A stretch of DNA of 61,518 nucleotides from Coprococcus sp. (lineage in GTDB: Bacteria > Bacillota_A > Clostridia > Lachnospirales > Lachnospiraceae), in the NCBI GenBank assembly GCA_017624085.1, contig JAGANU010000012.1, positions 1-61,518 of the forward strand. The letters are read 5' to 3'. The stretch's first letter is position 1. Each line of letters starts with the position of its first letter. Positions 1 to 6,741 of this stretch are shown here, one piece after another. The notes below the pieces were generated by a model, which saw nothing but the letters and a program-made list of their open reading frames with translations, did no database searches and was not told where the DNA came from. The translations under genes were made by a program, and so were the position numbers.

Positions 1-35
1 ATATATTAGCAGAAGGATTAAGGCAAATAGCATAA
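1..35 (+). CDS. tnpB: 3' end of TnpB (IS200/IS605 OrfB), partial
   Basis: Only the last codons are inside the window. Reading from base 3 gives ILAEGLRQIA followed by TAA at 33-35, and the first two bases can complete an Asn codon. N-I-x-x-E-G-L-R is the usual sequence just after the third RuvC aspartate at the C-terminus of TnpB, the RNA-guided nuclease of IS200/IS605 elements. The call is supported by the right-end hairpins that follow at once. The catalytic part lies outside the window, so activity cannot be judged. Confidence 0.7.
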   Translation, partial: ILAEGLRQIA

Positions 36-141
36 AGAAATATATAGGGCAGGGACTGCCCGAATTAACGCCTGTGGAGATAGTAGGTTACGAGGTCGAT
101 GAAGCAGGAAGCCCATTGGCTTTAGACAATGGGTAGTTCAC
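36..141 (+). ncRNA. Candidate omegaRNA (right-end RNA) scaffold of TnpB
   Basis: TnpB nucleases use an RNA made from the 3' end of their own gene and the element's right end; the guide is the flanking sequence just beyond the element. The two hairpins at 47-61 and 112-133 fit such a scaffold. The first roughly 16-20 bases after base 141 would be the guide, and they fall in the HD-GYP coding sequence, as expected if the element inserted there. The 5' boundary of the RNA is unknown and may lie within tnpB. Expression is inferred, not shown. Confidence 0.55.
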
Positions 142-467
142 AAATCAGCACCGATGCACGATATCGGTAAGATAGGAATTCCAGACTCCATACTTCAAAA
201 ACCGGGTAAGCTCTGCATCACCATGAAAAGTGGAATGGAAGAGGCTATCCAAATGGACTTTCTAAGGAGAATATACCTCTGAGTGCAAGGATAATGGCTG
301 TGGCAGACGTATTTGACGCCGTATCTGCAAAGAGATGCTACAGAGATGCTTTGCCCCTTGATAAATGCTATGAGATAATAGAGAAGGGAAGAGGAGAGGA
401 CTTTGACCCGGATGTGGTTGATGCATTTATGGAAAGCAAGGACGAAATTTACCGTATTATGATGTAG
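142..467 (+). pseudogene. Broken HD-GYP domain gene (c-di-GMP phosphodiesterase type)
   Basis: From 142 the frame reads KSAPMHDIGKIGIPDSILQKPGK, the HD motif and following helix of an HD-GYP domain. At about 216, in a different frame, it resumes as HHEKWNGRGYPNG, the GYP motif, then ADVFDAVSAKRCYR and a tail ending at TAG 465-467. About 50 residues that normally separate the two motifs are missing and the frame shifts, so the gene has an internal deletion and is dead. Its N-terminal part is cut off by the insertion element on the left. The intact protein would have hydrolysed cyclic di-GMP, often downstream of a response-regulator receiver. Confidence 0.75.
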
Positions 468-479
468 GAGGATAAAGCA

Positions 480-2591
480 ATAAAGGTTTCATTCGTACAT
501 ACACTGAAGAATTATGACAAAAAGAATATATTTCCGGATATATTTGCCGGAATAATAATAGCGGCGGTTTCCATACCCATATCAATGGGATATGCCCAGA
601 TTGCAGGCCTTCCTGCGGTATACGGACTATATGGATCGGTTCTTCCTATAATTATATTTGGACTTTTTTCTACCTCAAGGCAGTTTATTTTTGGCGTTGA
701 TGCGGCACCTGCTGCTCTTGTAGGAGCAGAGCTTATTGCTCTGGGTATTGTGCCCGGCTCCAAGGAGGCCTGCACGATTGTTCCGGTCATTACGTTTCTT
801 ACAGCACTGTGGCTTCTGGTTTTTTCTCTTTTTAGAGCAGGAAAGCTTGTAAATTACATATCTACTCCGGTAATGGGAGGCTTTATTTCCGGTATTTGCA
901 CAACGATTATTCTCATGCAGCTCCCAAAGCTCTATGGAGCAGGAGCAGGATGTGGGGAGCTTTTGGAGCTTATCTCTCATATAGGAGAAACAGCAGGGCA
1001 TATAAATAGAACATCTTTACTAGTCGGAATAGCTGCACTTGCCATTCTGTTAGTTTCCAGGGCGCTTATTCCAAAATTTCCTATGGCTATATGCGTTATG
1101 GTGGCAGGAGCAATTGCCTCATATTTATTTGATGCAAAAAGCTATGGCATAACCTGTCTTGATTCCGTTAAGTCCGGTCTTCCTGGTATGTCAATTCCGG
1201 ATATTGACCTTCATATACTTCCGGATATTATGACAGTGAGCCTTTCTGTTGCGGTAGTTATAATGGCAGAAACACTTCTTGCAGAGAACAGCTTTGCCAA
1301 GAAAAATGGGTATTTGCTTGACGACAATCAGGAGATTCTTGCCTTTTCCATGGCAAATTTTGCATCCGCCCTGGTGGGCTGTCTGCCTGTAAACGGCTCA
1401 GTGTCAAGAACGACCATGAATGAACAGTTCGGGGGCAAAACACAGCTGACAGGCATTGTTGCCGGCGTTGTTATGGTGTTTATACTGCTCTTTGGAACAG
1501 GCTTTATTGGATATCTTCCGGTTCCCGTGCTAACTGCAATTGTTATTTCTGCCCTTATAAGTGCTTTGGAATTTGACATGGCAGCAAGGCTGAGAAAGGT
1601 TAGCAAGGGGGAGTTTTACATATTCCTCGGAGCATTTTTTGGAGTGCTGATCCTCGGTACTATTAATGGTGTGCTTGTGGGAATCATACTTTCATTTGTA
1701 GCAGTTATAAAGAGAGCAGCTGACCCTCCAAGGAGCTTTCTGGGGCTTGTGCCGGGACATGAGGAGTTTCTTGACATTGCAAAGTTTAAGCATGCATATC
1801 CCCTCAGAAATGTAGTAATCTACAGGTTTAGCAGCAATCTTTTTTTTGCAAATGTATCAGTTCTGGAGAAGGATATTTTGGGGGCTGTGAAGGAGGACAC
1901 AAGGGCTGTTATTATTGATGCATCTGCAATAGGAAGCATGGATGTGACTGCAGCAAAGGAGTTAGAGCTCATATATAAAACTCTTGATGAAAGAGGGATA
2001 AGGCTGTACATAACGGAGCATATAAGCTCTCTTAATGCGCAAATGAGAAAGCTTGGACTGTCCTATATGATAGAGGCAGGACGGGTGCGGCAGACCATAG
2101 AGAGGGCACTTTCTGACTGCGATATTGACAGACCATTTCCTCTTGAAGGGGTGCATAACAGCTATCACAGTATCAGAAGGGTGAGAGCCGAGCACGCGGC
2201 TCAGGAGCTGGTGTGGGCTCTTGGTGATGATGCGGAGAAGGTGATTGAGAAGCATATAGCTGAGTCAATAGAAAAGATGAAAAATGGGGCGGATATGGAG
2301 CAGATTATGCATGGCTTTTGGGGACACATGGATATACGTGACGAGGATGAATGGCTTGAGCATATGGAGGCCCATGTGGAAGAAATTGTGAGAGCTACAG
2401 GAGGAGATGAGCATACAATTGCACAGTGTCTGGAGAGACGACGAAGGACGCTGCTGTCTGAGCTGGAGGAAAAATATCCTGAGCTTGCAAAAAGATACAA
2501 GGCCCGCCGTGACCGACTGGAGGAGAACCTTAAGGCTCACAACCCACAGCTATATGAAAAGATATTAAGGATACGAGAAGAAAGCTTATAA
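480..2591 (+). CDS. SulP-family anion permease with STAS domain and helical tail
   Basis: Membrane transporter of the SulP/SLC26 family (sulfate, bicarbonate or other anions). The conserved N-terminal SulP signature is visible (PISMGYAQIAGLPAVYGLY), followed by about ten to twelve hydrophobic segments and a cytoplasmic STAS domain (around YRFSSNLFFANV to LYITEH, containing DASAIGSMD). An extra Glu/Lys/Arg-rich, probably helical tail of about 150 residues follows the STAS domain, which is unusual for the family. The family-like N-terminus IKVSFVHTLKNY extends upstream of the first ATG (585), and the only start near the AGGAGG at 466-471 is ATA at 480, eight bases on. No ATG, GTG or TTG lies between them in frame. 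It begins 12 bases after the HD-GYP pseudogene and ends before a clear terminator. Substrate unknown. Confidence 0.8.
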   Translation: MKVSFVHTLKNYDKKNIFPDIFAGIIIAAVSIPISMGYAQIAGLPAVYGLYGSVLPIIIFGLFSTSRQFIFGVDAAPAALVGAELIALGIVPGSKEACTIVPVITFLTALWLLVFSLFRAGKLVNYISTPVMGGFISGICTTIILMQLPKLYGAGAGCGELLELISHIGETAGHINRTSLLVGIAALAILLVSRALIPKFPMAICVMVAGAIASYLFDAKSYGITCLDSVKSGLPGMSIPDIDLHILPDIMTVSLSVAVVIMAETLLAENSFAKKNGYLLDDNQEILAFSMANFASALVGCLPVNGSVSRTTMNEQFGGKTQLTGIVAGVVMVFILLFGTGFIGYLPVPVLTAIVISALISALEFDMAARLRKVSKGEFYIFLGAFFGVLILGTINGVLVGIILSFVAVIKRAADPPRSFLGLVPGHEEFLDIAKFKHAYPLRNVVIYRFSSNLFFANVSVLEKDILGAVKEDTRAVIIDASAIGSMDVTAAKELELIYKTLDERGIRLYITEHISSLNAQMRKLGLSYMIEAGRVRQTIERALSDCDIDRPFPLEGVHNSYHSIRRVRAEHAAQELVWALGDDAEKVIEKHIAESIEKMKNGADMEQIMHGFWGHMDIRDEDEWLEHMEAHVEEIVRATGGDEHTIAQCLERRRRTLLSELEEKYPELAKRYKARRDRLEENLKAHNPQLYEKILRIREESL

Positions 2592-2597
2592 ATGACG

Positions 2598-2630
2598 AAC
2601 CCTGTGCTAATTTGACGGCACAGGGTTTTT
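2598..2630 (+). terminator. Intrinsic terminator after the SulP gene
   Basis: A 10-bp perfect stem (AACCCTGTGC at 2598-2607, GCACAGGGTT at 2618-2627) runs into a short T-rich tract. It starts seven bases after the SulP stop codon. Confidence 0.85.
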
Positions 2631-2699
2631 ATTTGTATTTAAGTGTTGATAGAAATACATATGTGAAAATTGCTGTCACAACTTGCGTACTGTTACATA

Positions 2700-2728
2700 T
2701 TCCAATCAAAGGGCCGTGAAATTATAAT
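2700..2728 (+). promoter_or_regulatory. Possible sigmaA promoter of the first spo0A paralogue
   Basis: A perfect -10 box TATAAT lies at 2723-2728, with a weak -35 (TTCCAA, 2700-2705) 17 bases upstream. It is 71 bases before the chosen start. The weak -35 hints at an activator, or that this is not the real promoter. Confidence 0.4.
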
Positions 2729-2799
2729 AAGCTGTAGTGGAATAGCAATGGAAAAAAGATAATATGCTGTTCCTTGCAGCATGCAGGAAGGAGTTTAGC

Positions 2800-3600
2800 A
2801 TGGGTCATGTTAAGGTGATGATGGTTAAGCATGACAAAAGAGAAATTGAGAAGCTTATTCAGATAATAAGTGGTATAAGTGAGTATGAATACATAGGATG
2901 CACTGATAAGGGAGAGGAAGCTGTCAGGATGATAAGTGATAAGAAGCCTGATGTTGTTATTATGGATGAGGTTGTTTCAGGTATTGATGTCCCCGGAATT
3001 ATTGAAGGAGCTTCTTCGGGAAAAAATAAGCCCGGAAGCAGATTTATACTTTGCGCGTCAAGAAACCATAAAAATTATCTGTCCTTTTTACATTCAATTA
3101 TAGACAGCAGGGTTGTTCTTAGAGTAATTGAACAGCAGTATGACGAAAAAATGATAAAAGAAGCTATAGAGGGGGTAATAAAGGGGAAGGGAGAAAATTT
3201 GCAGGAGGTTATAAGGAATGATAAGGAGGAGGACAAGGACAGGCTTCAGGTTGTGGTGACTGATGTGATACACGAAATAGGTGTTCCGGCACACATAAAG
3301 GGATACCAGTACCTTAGAAGCGCCATAATGATTGCTGTGGATGATATGGATATTCTCAACTCCATTACAAAGCAGCTGTACCCTTCAATTGCAAGCATGT
3401 ACAGCACAACTCCGTCGAGAGTAGAGAGAGCCATAAGACATGCTATCGAGGTGGCGTGGAGCAGAGGAAGGCTGGATACGATAAATGAGCTTTTCGGATA
3501 CACGGTAAGTGCAGGAAAGGGTAAACCGACAAATTCTGAGTTTATTGCACTGATTGCGGATAAAATCCGTCTTGATTCCAAGCTTAAAAATGTTGGGTGA
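2800..3600 (+). CDS. Spo0A-like response regulator with degenerate receiver
   Basis: 266-residue Spo0A paralogue. The C-terminal effector domain is intact and nearly identical to that of the next gene ([43 protein letters not shown]), so it should bind 0A-box DNA. The receiver is damaged: the acidic pocket is K10-H11-D12 instead of a D-D pair, the switch Thr is Cys (LCAS), and the invariant Lys (LKP in the neighbour) is Arg (LRV). A possible acceptor Asp remains at D56. It is unlikely to be phosphorylated normally and may act constitutively or as a competitor. ATG 2800 is preferred over upstream 2764 because AAGGAG (2788-2793) sits six bases before it. Confidence 0.85.
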   Translation: MGHVKVMMVKHDKREIEKLIQIISGISEYEYIGCTDKGEEAVRMISDKKPDVVIMDEVVSGIDVPGIIEGASSGKNKPGSRFILCASRNHKNYLSFLHSIIDSRVVLRVIEQQYDEKMIKEAIEGVIKGKGENLQEVIRNDKEEDKDRLQVVVTDVIHEIGVPAHIKGYQYLRSAIMIAVDDMDILNSITKQLYPSIASMYSTTPSRVERAIRHAIEVAWSRGRLDTINELFGYTVSAGKGKPTNSEFIALIADKIRLDSKLKNVG

Positions 3601-3619
3601 TACGAAAAAAAGGGAAAAA

Positions 3620-3626
3620 TGTCGAA
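3620..3626 (+). promoter_or_regulatory. 0A box (Spo0A binding site)
   Basis: TGTCGAA, an exact match to the 0A-box core, lies between the two spo0A paralogues, about 50 bases upstream of the promoter of the second gene. This fits auto- or cross-regulation by the Spo0A proteins encoded on either side. A seven-base match can occur by chance. Confidence 0.5.
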
Positions 3627-3672
3627 TATAGAGAAATGACAATAATGATATTAAAAATGATATTAAAACAGC

Positions 3673-3708
3673 TTGACAAAATGTATTGATAGAAATATCA
3701 TAATACAT
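3673..3708 (+). promoter_or_regulatory. spo0A promoter with overlapping inverted repeat
   Basis: A perfect -35 box TTGACA (3673-3678) is 17 bases from TATCAT (3696-3701). An imperfect inverted repeat covers the -10 region: ATGTATTGATA (3681-3691) faces TATCATAATACAT (3696-3708) with a two-base bulge. The 12-mer TTGATAGAAATA at 3686-3697 also occurs at 2646-2657, upstream of the first paralogue. The inverted repeat may be an operator; no known regulator is assigned. Confidence 0.6.
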
Positions 3709-3767
3709 GTAATTTGAGACAAGCGCTTGTACATGGAAACTTTTTTTATATACGTAAGGGAGATAAT

Positions 3768-4580
3768 ATGGTAAACAAAGGGTTTGATATATTGATTGCT
3801 GATGGAGACAGCACACAGATTGCAAAGCAGATAGCTGCTTATTCATCCAGAGATGAGATACATATTGTTGATATGGTAAGTACCGGAGATGAGGCTGTGG
3901 AGTCCATTAAGCTGCACAGACCGGATATCGTTATACTGGATATATGCTTGTCCGGAATGGATGGACTTGGTGTTATGGAACAGATAAAGGAAAACAGTGA
4001 ATATGAGGATACAACATTTGTGGTGCTGACTTCGGTATCCTCCCAGAGACTTATCAGGTGTGCCTTTGAGATGGGTGCAACCTACTACATATTGAAGCCA
4101 TATAATCCGGCACAGCTCGTAACACGCATAAGACAGATATATGACAGAAAATCTTCCCATGGTGAAGATTATGGCGATGAGTTTTCCGGTATAACGGATG
4201 GCGATATGAAGCACTGCCATATGGACACGCTGGAAAGTGATGTTACAGATATTATAAGAGATATTGGTATTCCGGCGAATATAAAGGGATATCAGTATAT
4301 CAGAGAAGGAATAATAATGTCTGTTCACGATGCAAATATGCTCAATTATATTACAAAGCTTCTTTATCCTACAATTGCCAAGAAGTATAAGACCACATCC
4401 TCAAGTGTGGAGAGAGCCATAAGACATGCCATCGAGGTGGCGTGGAACAGGGGACAGATCGACACAATAAACGAACTTTTTGGTTACACGGTAAGTGCCG
4501 GTAGGGGCAAGCCTACAAATTCGGAATTTATTGCACTTATTGCAGATAAGCTCAGGATTGAGTATAAAAAGAGAGCATAG
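3768..4580 (+). CDS. spo0A: Stage 0 sporulation protein A (response regulator)
   Basis: 270-residue canonical Spo0A, the master regulator of sporulation and stationary phase in Firmicutes. The receiver keeps its acidic pocket (D12, D14 in IADGD), acceptor Asp58 (VILDIC), switch Thr88 (VLTS) and Lys110 (ILKPYN). The linker is followed by the Spo0A-specific DNA-binding domain ([43 protein letters not shown]). ATG 3768 follows AAGGGAG at 3756-3762; the TTG at 3714 upstream has no such site. It lies 167 bases after a degenerate paralogue and has its own promoter. No spoIVB or recN gene, the usual Clostridial neighbours, is visible upstream. Confidence 0.93.
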   Translation: MVNKGFDILIADGDSTQIAKQIAAYSSRDEIHIVDMVSTGDEAVESIKLHRPDIVILDICLSGMDGLGVMEQIKENSEYEDTTFVVLTSVSSQRLIRCAFEMGATYYILKPYNPAQLVTRIRQIYDRKSSHGEDYGDEFSGITDGDMKHCHMDTLESDVTDIIRDIGIPANIKGYQYIREGIIMSVHDANMLNYITKLLYPTIAKKYKTTSSSVERAIRHAIEVAWNRGQIDTINELFGYTVSAGRGKPTNSEFIALIADKLRIEYKKRA

Positions 4581-4609
4581 CTTTTGAATAGTAAAGAAAA
4601 TTACATAGC

Positions 4610-4638
4610 TTGAAGAACCTATATTTATTGTGTATAAT
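4610..4638 (+). promoter_or_regulatory. sigmaA promoter of the M14-like gene pair
   Basis: TTGAAG (4610-4615), a 17-base spacer and a perfect TATAAT (4633-4638). A transcript would start near 4645 and carry the hairpin at 4653-4683 in its leader. Confidence 0.7.
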
Positions 4639-4652
4639 AAATTAGGTACAGC

Positions 4653-4683
4653 AAAAGCAGGATACGCACAGTACCCTGCTTTT
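4653..4683 (+). promoter_or_regulatory. Leader hairpin (or spo0A terminator)
   Basis: A 9-bp perfect stem: AAAAGCAGG (4653-4661) with CCTGCTTTT (4675-4683). There is no T-run beyond the stem. Since it lies just downstream of a good promoter, it is either the terminator of spo0A read-through or a structured 5' leader of the next gene. Confidence 0.6.
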
Positions 4684-4707
4684 ACTTTGTGTATAGGGGG
4701 ATGTATC

Positions 4708-5643
4708 ATGATTGAGACAGTAGTATCAGCCAATATGCTGATAGGAGAAGTAATGAGAGTGAAGAAGAACCATCTGGCACCTGATTTTCCCACAGGCTCA
4801 GAGAAAAGACTGTGTATTGTATCCGGGATACATGGTGATGAGGTCGGCGGGCAGTACATATGCTATGAAGTAATACGGAGAATAAAAAGAAATTTTGAAA
4901 AGCTATCAGGAATTGTGGATGTATATCCATCTGTCAATCCTATGGGACTTGAGGCTCAATATAGGGATGTGCCTGTATTTGATACCGATATGAATACACT
5001 TTTTCCCGGAACAAAGGAGGGTACTGTTGGAGAATATACAGCTGCAAAGCTGATGAAGGATATTGAGGGTGCAGATATTTGTGTTGATATACACTCCAGC
5101 AGTATATATATCAAGGAGATACCGCAGGTGCGCATCAATTCTGATGTGGCAGAAGCTCTTGCCCCATTTGCTTCCTGTATGAATGTAGATGTAGTTTGGG
5201 TTCATCCCTCATCCACAGTAATGGCGGGAAGCCTTGCCCACGCATTAAATGAAATAGGTGTTAAAAGCATGGTGGTGGAGTCGGGCGTTGCACTTAAGAT
5301 TGACTATGACTATTCAAATCAGATCGTAGACGGACTGTTTTCTCTTATGTCAAAGATGGGGATATGGCAGGATACAGTGAATCCGGATCATCGGCCTAAG
5401 TTTGCAAAGGACAAGGATGTCTGCTATGTAAATGCAGAGAGCAGCGGAATATTTATCCCTGTTGCAAAACACTCGCAGTATATTCAAAAGGGCGAAATAA
5501 TAGGCAGAATCGTAAATGTTCTTACAGGCTCAGAGGAGGAGACTATAAGATCTCCAAGAAATGGAATCGTATTCTCACTGAGGGAGTATCCGGTTATAGA
5601 GGAAGGCTCTTTGGTTGCAAGAATATATGGAGGTAGTCAATGA
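4708..5643 (+). CDS. M14/AstE-AspA family zinc hydrolase
   Basis: 311-residue member of the succinylglutamate desuccinylase/aspartoacylase branch of the M14 zinc carboxypeptidase fold. Zinc ligands are visible at H42 and E45 (SGIHGDE) and H129 (DIHSS), with a probable catalytic Glu191 (VVESGVAL). The last 80 or so residues look like the beta-barrel domain of this family (GIFIPVAKHSQYIQKGEIIGRIVN). It would cleave an amide or peptide bond of a small acylated substrate; the substrate cannot be told from sequence. ATG 4708 is chosen because AGGGGG lies seven bases upstream; an in-frame upstream start at 4630 lies inside the promoter. It overlaps the next gene by four bases. Confidence 0.8.
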   Translation: MIETVVSANMLIGEVMRVKKNHLAPDFPTGSEKRLCIVSGIHGDEVGGQYICYEVIRRIKRNFEKLSGIVDVYPSVNPMGLEAQYRDVPVFDTDMNTLFPGTKEGTVGEYTAAKLMKDIEGADICVDIHSSSIYIKEIPQVRINSDVAEALAPFASCMNVDVVWVHPSSTVMAGSLAHALNEIGVKSMVVESGVALKIDYDYSNQIVDGLFSLMSKMGIWQDTVNPDHRPKFAKDKDVCYVNAESSGIFIPVAKHSQYIQKGEIIGRIVNVLTGSEEETIRSPRNGIVFSLREYPVIEEGSLVARIYGGSQ

Positions 5644-6578
5644 ACAAGGAACTGATTTATTCCATGAACACAGCCTACAGAGGCGATTATGAGATTTATG
5701 GATTTTCATATGGCAGCGGTGAGAAGGCTGCATGCATAGTTGGTGCCATGAGGGGCAATGAATTTCAGCAGCTGTACATTTGCTCCCTTCTTGCAAAGAA
5801 GCTCAGCGAGCTTGAGGCTAGAGGGGCAATCGTATCGGGAAAAGAGATTATGCTTATTCCATCTCTGAATTACAGCTCCTTCAATGTCGGGAAAAAATAT
5901 TGGATTACAGACAATTCAGACATTAACAGATTGTTCCCGGGAAATCCCGAGGGCCCAGCCACAAGCAGGATAGCTGCGGCAGTGATGGATAAGGTACAGG
6001 GATATTCCTACGGAATTCAGTTTGCCAGCTTTTACATGGAGGGAGAGTTTATTCCCCATGTCAGGATGATGGAGACAGGAAGACAGAGCACAAGCCTTGC
6101 CAATCTGTTTGGTATGCCGTACGTGCTCACTGCAGAGCCTCGCTCACACGATACAGGTACACTGAATTACAATTGGCAGATGAGGGGCACAGATGCTTTT
6201 TCCGTGTATTCAGGCGTTACAGATACGATTAGGGGAGAAAGCGCCAGCCAGGCGGTATCATCGGTTCTCAGATTCCTTACACGTATGGGGGTTATAAGGT
6301 ACAATTGCCATGCAGGTTATATATCCACCATACTGGATGAGGAGGATTTACTCAGCATAAGATCTGAGCATGCTGCAGGGTTCTTTAAGAGGCTGGTTAA
6401 TCCGGGAGATGAGGTAGTGAGAGGCCAGGTTATTGCAAATATTATCAACCCTATGACAGGGGAGAACACAACGGATATATATGCTCCTACAGATGGCATC
6501 ATATTCTATTGTCAGAATTCACCTATGATTTATCAGAATTCAGTTATTTTTAAGATGATACGAAGACTTCACAATTAG
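5640..6578 (+). CDS. M14/AstE-like protein lacking zinc ligands (probable pseudoenzyme)
   Basis: 312-residue sister of the preceding gene, joined to it by an ATGA overlap. The fold elements align (ACIVGAMRGNEFQQ, SDINRLFPGNPEGP, a C-terminal barrel with VNPGDEVVRGQVIANIINPMTGE). The first zinc His is replaced by Arg38, although Glu41 remains, and the D-I-H motif has become G-I-Q. It should not hold zinc in the normal way. Translational coupling suggests that the two form a heteromer in which this copy has a regulatory or structural role. Alternatively it binds substrate without cleaving it. Confidence 0.7.
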   Translation: MNKELIYSMNTAYRGDYEIYGFSYGSGEKAACIVGAMRGNEFQQLYICSLLAKKLSELEARGAIVSGKEIMLIPSLNYSSFNVGKKYWITDNSDINRLFPGNPEGPATSRIAAAVMDKVQGYSYGIQFASFYMEGEFIPHVRMMETGRQSTSLANLFGMPYVLTAEPRSHDTGTLNYNWQMRGTDAFSVYSGVTDTIRGESASQAVSSVLRFLTRMGVIRYNCHAGYISTILDEEDLLSIRSEHAAGFFKRLVNPGDEVVRGQVIANIINPMTGENTTDIYAPTDGIIFYCQNSPMIYQNSVIFKMIRRLHN

Positions 6579-6741
6579 AAATATGGCGGTATATCAAAAA
6601 ATATAGAAAAAATCATCTAAGTAATATAAGTAATATACAAAAATGCCCAATCAAAAACAAAATACTACAAAATTAAGTAGATAAATGTTATTATAAAAGA
6701 ATGGAAAAATGATGAACAAATGCATTTTACGGAGGTATGAC

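Larger units (their letters stand above)
1..141 (+). mobile_element. Right end of an IS200/IS605-family element
   Basis: The segment holds the TnpB tail, then about 100 non-coding bases with two hairpins: GGGCAG-GGA-CTGCCC at 47-61 and CCCATTG-8 nt-CAATGGG at 112-133, followed by GTAGTTCAC. A subterminal hairpin with this kind of ending is typical of the right end of IS200/IS605 elements, which carry no inverted terminal repeats and make no target duplication. The boundary is placed at about 141 because an HD-GYP reading frame begins in register right after it. The left end is outside the window. Confidence 0.65.

Noticed and set aside
3385..4328. Two minus-strand frames over the spo0A pair
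   Set aside because: Antisense to conserved effector and receiver sequences, with shadow-like composition.
6579..6741. Purine riboswitch before purL
   Set aside because: The conserved core of the purine aptamer could not be found, and there is no terminator/antiterminator structure.
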